NCBI GenBank assembly: GCA_965219235.1
Contig: OZ244721.1
Coordinates: 558,001 to 622,000 of the forward strand
Reading direction: 5' to 3'
Length of the DNA: 64,000 nt
Source: CBDHCC01 sp965219235
Lineage (GTDB): Bacteria; Pseudomonadota; Alphaproteobacteria; Sphingomonadales; Sphingomonadaceae
Shown here: positions 18,165-26,250 of the stretch, piece by piece
Position numbering within the stretch: the stretch's first letter is position 1
Layout of the letters: each line of letters starts with the position of its first letter
Notes under the pieces: model-generated
Told to the model about the DNA's origin: nothing
Databases searched by the model: none
Seen by the model: only the letters and a program-made list of their open reading frames with translations
Program-made: the position numbers and the translations under genes

Positions 18165-19312
18165 CGTAGCTCCGGACGTTGCTGATCTCCGACAGGACGC
18201 CACCGTCGGGGCGCCGCCTCAGTTGCCCGTGAGGTCCGTGCGAGTTCAGCGAAGACGCGCTGAAAAAGAGGCGCGGATCGCTCGATCCGGTGTGCGCCAA
18301 CCCGCGAGAGAGCCGCTTCTCGGCAGGGAGGCTCCAGCTCGCTGGCGATCGCTCGCGCCAGGGCCTCGACATCGCCGACCGGCACCAGCAACCCCAGCCC
18401 CTCCAAAAGTTCGGACATCGCGGGCGAACAGTCGGTGGCTACGACGGACAGCCCGGCCGCGAGAGCCTCGATGACGACCGAGGGCAGGCCCTCGTAGCGC
18501 GAGGACAGCACCAGCGCGTCGTGGCGGGAGAGATCGCCGGCGACCCAGGAGCTGTAGCCGCCGAACGCGATGGCCTCTTCGATCGACAGGAGCTTCGCGA
18601 GACGGCGCAGGGCGCCGGCTGGGCCGTTGCCGATGAGCGTCAGCGTGTCGCCAGCCCGGCGCCCCCTTGCAAAGGCGTGGAGCAGGAGCGGCAGGTCCTT
18701 CTGGGCCGTCAGCCGACCCACGAAGACGAAGCTGCGGCCCGCCTTGTGCGGTTCGCGGACCGTAGCAGCCGGGGGTGCGTCCATGGCCGGGTTCGGGATC
18801 GCCACCACCAGGTTCGGATCCAGGCGCAGTCGCGCCTGTGTCTGCCTCCGCATGGCGGGGGCGATGGCGATCGCCCGGTCCAGGAACCGGCCCTGCGTCC
18901 GCAACCAGGCGTGATACAGCCACCGCGCCGCCCACGGCAGGTCAGGACGGTCGAGATCGTTGCTCATCTTGGCCACCACGGGCGGGCAGCGCCGGCCGAG
19001 CCATAGCTTCAACAGCACGGCGACCACCGTGTAGCTGTTGCCCGCGATGAAGATCACGTCGGGGCGCTCACGTCGGATGACGCCGGGCATGTGCGCGACC
19101 ATCCACAGGGTCTCGATCAGGCCGACCGGCCAGCGGGTGGGCGGCGGACCGATGTGGGAGAGGTCCGCGAACTCGTCCGCCATGGCGCCCTCACGCCGGC
19201 CCATCCACAGGAGGGCATCATGGCCGTCCTGCCGCCAGCGGCGAACGAGCCGCAAAGCGATCCGCTCGACTCCGCCCGTGTGAAAGCTGTGCAGGATGGT
19301 GAGCACGCGCAC
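18161..19312 (-). CDS. GT4-family glycosyltransferase
   Basis: 383 residues from GTG 19312, 2 bases after the deacetylase stop (a TTG at 19318 would overlap it instead). The opening VRVLTILHSFHTGGVERIAL is the donor-side Gly loop of GT4 enzymes. SFVFVGRLTAQKDLPLLLHA, LTLIGNGPAGALRRL and the EX7E element SSRYEGLPSVVIEALAAGLS confirm the family. The Arg-rich C-terminal 20 residues are unusual but within frame. It is coupled to the membrane protein downstream, and with the second GT4 gene suggests at least two sugar transfers in one surface glycan. Confidence 0.88.
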   Translation of the reverse strand: MRVLTILHSFHTGGVERIALRLVRRWRQDGHDALLWMGRREGAMADEFADLSHIGPPPTRWPVGLIETLWMVAHMPGVIRRERPDVIFIAGNSYTVVAVLLKLWLGRRCPPVVAKMSNDLDRPDLPWAARWLYHAWLRTQGRFLDRAIAIAPAMRRQTQARLRLDPNLVVAIPNPAMDAPPAATVREPHKAGRSFVFVGRLTAQKDLPLLLHAFARGRRAGDTLTLIGNGPAGALRRLAKLLSIEEAIAFGGYSSWVAGDLSRHDALVLSSRYEGLPSVVIEALAAGLSVVATDCSPAMSELLEGLGLLVPVGDVEALARAIASELEPPCREAALSRVGAHRIERSAPLFQRVFAELARTSRATEAAPRRWRPVGDQQRPELR

Positions 19313-19314
19313 GC

Positions 19315-20061
19315 TCAAGACGCGAGTTCCAGTTCGCCATAGCGCGCCGGCCGGTGAGTGTTCACGAAGGTGGTGGTCGTGCGCCCGATGCTGGCCATGA
19401 GTTCGGGCTTGGACGTGTCGCCAGGATGGACGGCCACGCGGATGACGTCCTGCAGAGGGAGCAGGCGACGGGCCAGCGCGGCGAAGGCCAGCGATGAACG
19501 CGTGCGCGCGTGCGAGCGGCTGGCCCAGCTGACCACGGGACCGCGCGCGAGGACAGCGCCGTCGCTGGGCCGCCAGACGTGACAATGGTCCTCGCTCAGG
19601 GCGAACCCCTCGTCCCGCAGGGCGGCCATCGCCCCGGGGCCGTAGAGCCACGCCGGCGCGATGAAGCCGGCGGCGGCTCGGCCGGCGATGTCCTCGATGA
19701 GGGTGCGTCCGCGCCGCATCCGTTCGCGCGCCTCGACCCGGTCCAGTCCCAGGAACTCGCCTTCGCCCGCCGTCATATGGCGGGCCTTCCACGCCGCCCA
19801 TCGGCCGGAATGGGGCTGATCGTCCCGATGGGTCCAGCCATGCACGAACAGGTCGACCCCCGAATCGCTCCAGCCGCGCAGGCGGGTGGCGAACGGCGAG
19901 CCGGGACGGAGCGGGGCACTGGCCCAGTGCTGCGGCACCACCAGCATGGCGAAACGGTCGACGCCGGCGCGGGTTAGATGGTCGGCCAGTCGATCGACGT
20001 CGCCCTCGAACACCGGCGCGACATCGTGGATCGAGGTGAGCAAGGGCTTGAGGGCCATCAT
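19315..20061 (-). CDS. Polysaccharide deacetylase family protein (DUF2334)
   Basis: About 248 residues from the tandem ATGs at 20061/20058. The core of the NodB-like deacetylase fold is present: SIHDVAP (catalytic and metal-binding Asp), DLFVHGWTHRDD (metal His pair), FIAPAWLYG and RVAVHPGDTSKPEL near the C-terminus. These belong to the DUF2334 branch. There is no signal peptide, so it is likely cytoplasmic and may act on a lipid-linked or nucleotide-linked N-acetyl sugar. It is the promoter-proximal gene of the five-gene leftward glycan operon. Confidence 0.85.
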   Translation of the reverse strand: MMALKPLLTSIHDVAPVFEGDVDRLADHLTRAGVDRFAMLVVPQHWASAPLRPGSPFATRLRGWSDSGVDLFVHGWTHRDDQPHSGRWAAWKARHMTAGEGEFLGLDRVEARERMRRGRTLIEDIAGRAAAGFIAPAWLYGPGAMAALRDEGFALSEDHCHVWRPSDGAVLARGPVVSWASRSHARTRSSLAFAALARRLLPLQDVIRVAVHPGDTSKPELMASIGRTTTTFVNTHRPARYGELELAS

Positions 20062-20137
20062 TGATCCGCAAAGAGTCTCGGCGTCGAAGACGCCGCCGAT
20101 CAACCTGTCCCGCAGTCCCCGGGGCGGCGCTTCCCTA

Positions 20138-21016
20138 TCATCGGATCGTGGTCATTTTCGCGACAGCCCCGTATGTGAAGGAAAAACTGACGCGCCGCGG
20201 TATCTGCGGGACGTATTGTGGTTGGCGCAGCACCGTGAAGCTGTTGCCGTAGCCCAGCCGATCCGCCCGACCGTCGAACAGATTGTCGAGCCGGGCCGAC
20301 ACGGTCCAGCGGCCGGCATCGGCTGAACCGCAGAGGGCGACATCGCCGAACTCGCCGATCTCCTGATCGAGTTGCGGGTCGAAGCTCAGGCGGCTGCCTC
20401 CGGTGACCCGGCCTTCCACGCCCGCTCGCCAGAAGAGTCCCTGCGCTCCCGCCCGACTGCTCGCCGCCAGGTCCGGGACGACCGGCAATCGCAGGTCCTC
20501 GGACTCCGCGTTGGCGGAGGTCCGTTCCAGGCGTGGCCTCTGAAGGAGGAGAGAGCCGTTCGCGAACCACGCTGGCCGCTGCCAGTCGGCCGAGATCGAC
20601 AGCGACGGAATGTGCGCATGGCCGACATTGCGGGTGGCGACCAATCCGCTTGTCGTCAGCACGTCCGACTGAGCGTCCCGCCAATCCGTCCATGAAGCGC
20701 TTCCCGAAACGGCCAGTCCGCGCACGAGCGGCAGGCGACCGCCGAGCTCCAATACGCGCACGCTGTCGTCCGCGACGGCCGCGCCCGTCACCGAGTACAC
20801 GTACGTCACGAAGACCCCGTCCGCCCAGGTCAGCCGCACCCGGCGACCGCCCGCGTCATACGCGCTTGTCATCGCGCGCCCGGACGACGACTCGGCCACC
20901 TTGCGCCCCAATGCGTCGTAGGTGGACAGCACGCTGATGTTGAGCGTGTCCGACGCCCGCGTCTGACAACCCAGATTGTCATACTCAAAGGACAGGACTG
21001 CATCGGCGGCACCCGC
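20138..21016 (-). pseudogene. Chimeric remnant: Rhs repeat fragment fused in frame to a TonB-receptor C-terminus
   Basis: Read leftward, 21016 to about 20790 encodes YD-repeat Rhs sequence (FEYDNLG, STYDALGRKVAESSSGRAM, AYDAGGRR, YSVTGA). With no change of frame, 20785-20138 encodes the last part of a TonB-dependent receptor barrel (VRVLELGGRLPLVRGLAVSG, ALCGSADAGRWTVSARLDNL, RRVSFSFTYG). Neither part is complete: there is no Rhs N-terminus, no receptor plug and no signal peptide. The Rhs stretch resembles but is not identical to the rightward Rhs fragment that begins at about 21013. A single chimeric protein is theoretically readable, but I regard it as debris from recombination. Confidence 0.75.
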
Positions 21017-22345
21017 TCTACGACGCGAACGGCAATCTGGTGAGCCAGCGGTTGCGGGACGGGACCGTGGTGACCCGGACATACGACGCCTTGAACCGGA
21101 TGGTGTCGCGCACGGCGGGCGCGGCGGATCTGGAGCTGTATTACGCCTATGACACCGTCGGTCGGCTGGTGGCGGCGTCGGACACCGCCAACGTCTTCTG
21201 GGCCGCGGGCTACGACGCGTTGGGCCGCAAGGTGAGCGAGACGTCGTTCGGCCGCACGGTGACGAGCGCGTACGACGCGGGCGGTCGTCGGACGCGGTTC
21301 ACGTGGCACGACGGGTTCTATGTGGACTACACCTATTCGGCGACGGGCGAGATGCTGGAGGTTCGCGAGAACGGGGCGCGGTCGGGCGTGGGGGTGCTGG
21401 CGCGCTACGCGTACGACGATCTTGGGCGCCGCGTGTCGCTGACGCGGGGCAATGGCCTGGTCACCAGCTACGCGTACGACGCGGCGTCGCGTCTGTCGGA
21501 GACGACGCAGGCGGGCGCCGGGATCGCGACCGTGTCGGGTTTCCTGTACGATCCGGCGTCGCAGATCGTCCGGCGGGGTCGCTCGAACGCGGCGTACGAC
21601 TGGGCGGGCCATGCGAACGTGGACCGTCCGTACGGGGTGAACGGGTTGAACCAGCTGACCTCCTCGGGCTCGAACGGGCTCAGCCACGACGGCCGGGGCA
21701 ACCTGGCGTCGGACGGGGTTCGGACGTTCGGGTACGACAGCCGCGACCAGCTGGGGAACTATCGGGGCGGCGGCCAGCCGGACTATCTGTACCACGACAT
21801 GCTGGGCCGGCTTCGCCAGCTGTCGGCGGAGGGGGTGACGCTGGACTATGACGGGTCGCAGATGGTGGCGGAGTACGACTATGCCGGTCCGCTGCTGCGG
21901 CGCTACGTGCACGGGGCGGGCGTGGACGAGCCGCTGGTGTGGTACGAGGGCGCGGGGGTGGCGGACCGGCGGTTCCTGCACGCCGACGAGCGCGGGTCGA
22001 TCGTGGCGATCACCGACTCGGCCGGGCGGAAGCTGGCGATCCTGACGTATGACGAATATGGCATCCCGGGGCCTGGCAACGTCCTGGCGAACGGGCAGGC
22101 GCCGCGGTTCCAGTAAACGGGCCAGATGTGGATCGCGAGCCTGGGGATGTACGACTACAAGGCGCGCATCTACTCGCCGACCTTGGGCCGGTTCCTGCAG
22201 GCGGACCCGATCGGCTATGGCGACGGGATGAACCTCTACGCCTATGTGGGGGGCGATCCGGTCAACTTCGTGGATCCGATGGGACTGGCTGACGAAGGGA
22301 TCGTGATCACCGGCTGTGGGGGCACGCTGTACCAGGGCCAGTGCC
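21013..22345 (+). pseudogene. Rhs/YD-repeat protein C-terminal core, broken by a stop codon
   Basis: The rightward frame starts mid-repeat (LYDANGNLVSQRLRDG) and runs through about ten YD repeats (AYDTVGRLVAASD, YDALGRKVSETSFG, YDDLGRRVSLTRGNG). It ends with the conserved Rhs core: RFQ, then TAA at 22114-22116, then TGQMWIASLGMYDYKARIYS and GRFLQADPIGYGDGMNLYAY. Since RFQYTGQMW is the norm, the TAA replaces a Tyr codon. The protein lacks its whole N-terminal part, and after DPMGLADEG the sequence passes into trbI. Intact Rhs proteins form a shell around a C-terminal toxin; here no toxin domain survives. Confidence 0.85.
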
Positions 22346-23355
22346 TGTCCTCCCCGAGGAGGTCTACAACCCCGACAACCGCCCGCCCGCCGAGGAGATC
22401 GCGCAGCTGCCCCGCGACTACTCCGGGCTCAGACGTGATGTCCCGCAGCTGGGACCGCCACTACCGGGCGATCTCGGCAGACCGATGCTCAAGGCCGGCG
22501 TCGAGCCTCAGCCAGACGACACGGTGCCGGGCGTTGCTCCGCCTGCTCAATTTGGTCAGCCGAACCTCGCGGCGCAACGGCGCGACGAGGAGCGCCAGCG
22601 CCAGCGCCAGCGCCGTGCGCAGGAGCTGGACGCGGCGCACCAGCAAGCTGTTCGTCCCCGACGCGCAGGGTGGCCGATCGGGCGCGGCACCTCCCGCGAG
22701 CGGTGTCGTCGCAGCGGACACATCGGAGATTGGTGCCGGCGGGTCCGATGCACGCTCGCCCGGCTCGGCATCACAAGTTCAGCCGGTGCCAAGCCCCTAC
22801 GTCCTGCAGGCCGGCTCGATCATCCCTGCGGCGCTGATCAACGGCCTGAGCTCCGACGTGCCGGGCCAGGTGGTCGCGCAAGTCACCGCCAATGTCCGCG
22901 ACTCCGTTACCGGCACTCACCTGCTCGTGCCGCAGGGCTCGCGCCTTATCGGCGAGTACGACGCCGACATCGCCGCCGGCCAATCGCGCGCGGTGCTCGT
23001 CTGGACCCGGCTGATCCTGCCGGACGGCCGCTCCATCGTACTCGATCGCCAGCACGCGGCCGATGCGAGCGGGCGCGCGGGGATCAGGGACCGCGTGGAC
23101 CGCCACTGGGGAGAACTGTTCCGCGCTGCGGCCGTCTCGACGCTGCTGGGCGTCGGCACCGAACTCGTCTCCGGCGATGCCGAGGACCGGCTTGTCCGCG
23201 CTCTTCGACGCGGCGCTCTGGATGCGGTCGGCGACGCCGGACAGCAGCTGGTGCGCCGCTCGCTCGACATCCGCCCGACGGTGACGATGCGGCCTGGCAC
23301 GCCCGTGCGGGTCATCCTCACCCGCGATCTCGTGCTCGAACCTCCTAGGAGATGA
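22346..23355 (+). pseudogene. trbI: trbI/virB10 conjugation gene remnant, 5'-truncated and frameshifted
   Basis: TrbI is the VirB10-like periplasm-spanning scaffold of a conjugative type IV secretion system. The first part (about 22346-22640, one frame) reads EEVYNPDNRPPAEEIAQLPR and LGPPLPGDLGRPML. The rest (from about 22640, another frame) reads RTSKLFVPDAQGG, PYVLQAGSIIPAALINGL, LVPQGSRLIGEYDADI, LPDGRSIVLDRQ and TVTMRPGTPVRVILTRDLVL. A one-base shift near 22640, in the stretch coding LDAA/RTSKL, separates them. The N-terminal cytoplasmic tail and transmembrane anchor are missing, replaced by the Rhs tail, so it cannot be functional. The second part remains an open frame continuous with the Rhs tail from 22126. 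Confidence 0.85.
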
Positions 23356-23359
23356 CGCA

Positions 23360-23581
23360 ATGGCCGGACTGAAGCTCGGAGAGCTTGCAAATGACAAGCC
23401 GGTGAAGGTGACGGCCGAGCTGCCTGCCGCCGTCCACCGCGATCTGGTCCCCTATGCCGAGGTGCTCGCGGCGGAGACGGGGCAGGCGAACGAGCCCGCA
23501 CGGCTGATCGCACCCATGCTTGAGCGGTTCATGGCGACAGATCGGGGGTTCGCGAAGGCGCGGCGGCGCAAGTCAGCGTAG
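23360..23581 (+). CDS. DUF2274 domain protein
   Basis: 73 residues starting 4 bases after the trbI stop. MAGLKLGELANDKPVKVTAE, LHRDL-like VHRDLVPYAEVLAAETG and LIAPMLERFMATDRGFAKAR match DUF2274, a small basic protein nearly always encoded just after trbI in conjugative plasmids and integrative elements. The frame is intact, but with the rest of the transfer genes missing it is probably a leftover. Its function is unknown. Confidence 0.85.
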   Translation: MAGLKLGELANDKPVKVTAELPAAVHRDLVPYAEVLAAETGQANEPARLIAPMLERFMATDRGFAKARRRKSA

Positions 23582-23742
23582 CGCGCGCGCCTAGAATCGA
23601 ATCACGACCGGTGTGCCATTCAGGGGAGGGTGCCTGCCGCCCACCTACGCTGCAGCTGCCACCAAGCCGATTACGTGGCGATTACGGGCACCTCGTTGGC
23701 TACTCCGAAAAGTGGTAAAGCGCTGCTAAGTGACTGAAGATG

Positions 23743-23818
23743 TGGTGAGCCCTGCCGGGCTCGAACCGGCGACCCGCTGATTAAAAGTCAGCTGCTCTAC
23801 CAACTGAGCTAAGGGCCC
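23743..23818 (-). tRNA. tRNA-Lys (anticodon TTT)
   Basis: The leftward strand reads GGGCCCT (acceptor), TAGCTCAGTTGGTAGAGC (D arm), CTGACTTTTAATCAG (anticodon stem-loop with TTT at positions 34-36), a short variable loop, CCGGTTCGAGCCCGG (T arm) and AGGGCTC-A-CCA. The acceptor stem pairs over 7 bases with one G-U. CCA is encoded. The 3' end faces the Rhs/trbI/DUF2274 debris, as expected when a conjugative element has integrated into a tRNA gene. Confidence 0.97.
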
Positions 23819-23832
23819 CACCGGGCGTTCGA

Positions 23833-24345
23833 CTAGGCCGTGGGGCGGGGGCGGGTCAAGCGGTGGGCGAGCTGGCGCACCGTCCGTCCGCTCACCGGAT
23901 CGCGCCAGCCGGGGGCGAGGGCCAAGAGCGGCTCGAGGACGAAGCGGCGCTCCCGGAACAGCGGGTGGGGCACGGTGAGGCCGGGCGAGCGCCAGCGGCC
24001 GCCGCTCCACAGGATCAGGTCGATGTCGAGTGGTCGCTCCCCCCACCGCCGCCCGCGCCGCCGCCCGAACCCGCGCTCGATCCGCTGGGTGAGCGCCAGC
24101 AGTCCGGGCGGGGAGAGGCGCGTGCGGATCAGCGCCGCTTCGTTGGCGTAGCGACGACGCGAGGGGCCGAGCGGGGCGCTCTCGATCGGCCGCGACACCG
24201 CCAGCACCTCCACCCGCTTCCCCAGCGCGACCACCGCCGCCGCCAGCGTCGCGCGGGGCGAGCCGTGGCGGGAGCGGCGGTTGCCACCCAGCGCCAGCAG
24301 CCACTCGCTTGCATGGTCGCCATCCGGCGCACTAGGCGGGGCCAT
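23833..24345 (-). CDS. folK: HPPK, 2-amino-4-hydroxy-6-hydroxymethyldihydropteridine diphosphokinase
   Basis: 170 residues from ATG 24345. It transfers pyrophosphate from ATP to hydroxymethyl-dihydropterin in folate synthesis. LLALGGNRRS is the N-terminal pterin motif, RYANEAALIRT the central strand, and RRWGERPLDIDLILW holds the signature with the two Mg-binding Asp residues (DID). VPHPLFRERRFVLEPLLALAP completes the family pattern. Length is typical (about 160). The start codon overlaps that of the divergent uracil-DNA glycosylase gene within CATG at 24343-24346, leaving no room for a 5' leader on at least one message. Confidence 0.93.
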   Translation of the reverse strand: MAPPSAPDGDHASEWLLALGGNRRSRHGSPRATLAAAVVALGKRVEVLAVSRPIESAPLGPSRRRYANEAALIRTRLSPPGLLALTQRIERGFGRRRGRRWGERPLDIDLILWSGGRWRSPGLTVPHPLFRERRFVLEPLLALAPGWRDPVSGRTVRQLAHRLTRPRPTA

Positions 24346-25027
24346 GGACCCCGCCGCGCTGAGCGCTCTTCCCGCCCTCGAACCGCCCCCCGATTGCCCG
24401 CTCTGCCCACGGCTGGTCGCCTTCCGCCACGCTTGCCGGGCCGAGTTCCCCGATTGGCACAACGCCCCCGTGCCCGCCTGGGGCGACCCGCAGGCCCGCG
24501 TGGCCATCGTCGGCCTGGCGCCCGGCAAGCACGGCGCGAACCGCACCGGCCGCCCCTTCACCGGCGACTGGGCCGGCGACCTCTTGTTCGCAACACTCGA
24601 CAAGTTCCGGCTGAGCGAGGGGGTGTACGACGCGCGGGTCGATGACGGCTATCGGCTCACTGGCGCGGTCATCGTCAACGCCGTCAAATGCCTGCCGCCC
24701 GCCAACAAGCCAACGCCGCAGGAGATCGCCACCTGCCGCCGCTTCCTGGCCGCACAGGTGGACGCGCTGCCCACGCGGGTGTTCGTCGCCCTGGGCCGGA
24801 TCGCGCACGACTCCTTCCTGCGGGTCATGGGTGAGCGGCTGGCGGCCCACCCCTTCGGCCATGGCGCGGAGCACCGGCTGGGGGACCGGCTGTTGATCGA
24901 CAGCTATCATTGCTCCCGATACAACACGAACACGGGCCGTCTGACCACGGCCATGTTCGAGGATGTGATCGCCAGGGCGGTTGACTGCGCGGTCGAGCGG
25001 GCGGGGGAGGCGGCGTGGAGCGACTGA
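24344..25027 (+). CDS. Family 5 uracil-DNA glycosylase (UDGb)
   Basis: 227 residues from ATG 24344. The N-terminal CPLCPRL holds part of the Fe-S cluster cysteines. VAIVGLAPGKHGANRTGRPFTGDWAGDLLF is motif A of the UDGb family (GLAPGxHGANRTGR). AVIVNAVKCLPPANKPTP is the central strand, and DSYHCSRYNTNTGRLT is the C-terminal motif with the fourth cluster cysteine. It removes uracil, hypoxanthine and related deaminated bases from DNA. It overlaps the next gene by 13 bases and heads a rightward run with phhB and a transglutaminase-like gene. Confidence 0.92.
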   Translation: MDPAALSALPALEPPPDCPLCPRLVAFRHACRAEFPDWHNAPVPAWGDPQARVAIVGLAPGKHGANRTGRPFTGDWAGDLLFATLDKFRLSEGVYDARVDDGYRLTGAVIVNAVKCLPPANKPTPQEIATCRRFLAAQVDALPTRVFVALGRIAHDSFLRVMGERLAAHPFGHGAEHRLGDRLLIDSYHCSRYNTNTGRLTTAMFEDVIARAVDCAVERAGEAAWSD

Positions 25028-25299
25028 CGGACGAGGAGCGGGCGGCGGCGCTCGCCGAGTTGACCGATTGGCGGATGGATCAGGACCGGGACGCCATCGT
25101 GCGGGAGGTCCGGTTCGCCGACTTCTCGCAGGCCTGGGGCTTTATGAGCCGCGTGGCGCTGCTGGCGGAGGCCGCCGACCACCATCCGGAATGGTCGAAC
25201 GTCTACGACCGGGTCACGATCGCGCTCACCACCCACGACGCCGACGGGCTGTCGGAGCGGGACGTGGCGCTCGCGCGGAAGATCGACGCACTGTTGTGA
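25015..25299 (+). CDS. phhB: Pterin-4a-carbinolamine dehydratase
   Basis: 94 residues from GTG 25015, overlapping the end of the glycosylase gene. LTDWRMDQDRDAIVREVRFA, FMSRVALLAEAADHHPEWSN and VTIALTTHDADGLSERDVAL are the PCD/DCoH signature; the HHPEW element provides the active-site histidines. It recycles the cofactor of aromatic amino acid hydroxylases or works with Moco/pterin enzymes. No phenylalanine hydroxylase is present in the window. Length is typical. Confidence 0.93.
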   Translation: MERLTDEERAAALAELTDWRMDQDRDAIVREVRFADFSQAWGFMSRVALLAEAADHHPEWSNVYDRVTIALTTHDADGLSERDVALARKIDALL

Positions 25300-26063
25300 G
25301 ACTAAGAATCGAGGCGCGGCTGGGCTACGACCTGCCCGCCGAACACGACGTCCTGCTGGCGGTCCGCGTGCTGGACGACCCGGCGGTGACGCTGGTCACG
25401 GAGGCGCTGGCGGTCGACGGCGGCTCGGCCCTCCGGACTGTGGCCGATGCGAGCGGGCGGCGGGACTGGACGTGGGGCGAGGGCGCGCTCGACATCCGCT
25501 ACACCGCCTCCGTGGAGGTGGAGCGCGCGACCCCCGACCTGCGCGCGCTGGCCGAGGACGCGCGCCCCGACCTGCCCGCCGCCGTCCTGCCCTTCCTCAA
25601 CCCCAGCCGCTATTGCGAGAGCGACCGGCTGGAGGGCTTCGTGAACCGCCGCTTCTCCGGGTCGGGGGGCGCCCGGGTGGCCGCGATGGCGGAGTGGATC
25701 GGCGACCGCTTCGTCTACCAGCCGAGCGGCTCCGCCTCGCTGACCACCGCCGCCGACACGTTGTTGACCCGCGCCGGCGTGTGCCGCGACTACGCCCACG
25801 CGCTGATCGCGCTGGCGAGGGCGGCCGGGGTGCCGGCCCGGATGGTGTCGGCCTACGCCCTCGACCTGGACCCGCCCGACTTCCACGCGGTGGTGGAGGT
25901 GTGGCTGGCCGGCGGCTGGCACCTGGTCGACCCCACCCATATGGCCCCGGTCGAGGGGCTGGTGCCGATCGCGCGCGGGCTCGACGCGGCGGAGGTCAGC
26001 TTCCTGGCGATCTGGGGCACGGCCGAATTCCGGCACCAGTCGGTCCGGGTGGTGCGGGTGTGA
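25296..26063 (+). CDS. Transglutaminase-like family protein
   Basis: 255 residues from GTG 25296 (GTGA overlap with phhB). The N-terminal beta-sandwich (MRLRIEARLGYDLPAEHDVL) precedes a transglutaminase-core/papain-like domain. Its Cys-His-Asp triad is visible as RAGVCRDYAHALIALARAAG, DFHAVVEVWLAGGWHLVD and the Asp of HLVDPTH. Proteins of this type are probable cysteine peptidases or amidases, often with ATP-grasp partners that are absent here. No signal peptide is seen, so it should be cytoplasmic. It ends the glycosylase-phhB run. Confidence 0.87.
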   Translation: MRLRIEARLGYDLPAEHDVLLAVRVLDDPAVTLVTEALAVDGGSALRTVADASGRRDWTWGEGALDIRYTASVEVERATPDLRALAEDARPDLPAAVLPFLNPSRYCESDRLEGFVNRRFSGSGGARVAAMAEWIGDRFVYQPSGSASLTTAADTLLTRAGVCRDYAHALIALARAAGVPARMVSAYALDLDPPDFHAVVEVWLAGGWHLVDPTHMAPVEGLVPIARGLDAAEVSFLAIWGTAEFRHQSVRVVRV

Positions 26064-26181
26064 GGCGAGGCCATACCACACCGTCCGACCGGCTCCCGCC
26101 CTCGTGCCGTCCCTACTGCGCCTGTCAAAGGACGTTGGGCACGGCGCTTCCGGCGGTCGCCGCGGCTGACCTTTTGTGCGT

Positions 26182-26206
26182 CCTTCGACAGGCTCAGGAC
26201 GAACGG
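26182..26206. repeat. Short sphingomonad intergenic repeat unit
   Basis: CCTTCGACAGGCTCAGGACG followed by AACGG is a copy of a short dispersed repeat; a related inverted pair lies at 33916-33993. It sits in the 187-base gap between convergent genes, where no other feature is seen. Confidence 0.55.
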
Positions 26207-26250
26207 AAAGAGAGGCGGGGAGCGGGGGGCGGACCTGAGATCGCCCCGCC

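Noticed and set aside
22126..23355. Single 409-codon protein from the Rhs tail through TrbI
   Set aside because: About 100 codons in its middle are trbI read in the wrong frame, so it is a chance join of two pseudogenes rather than a fusion gene.
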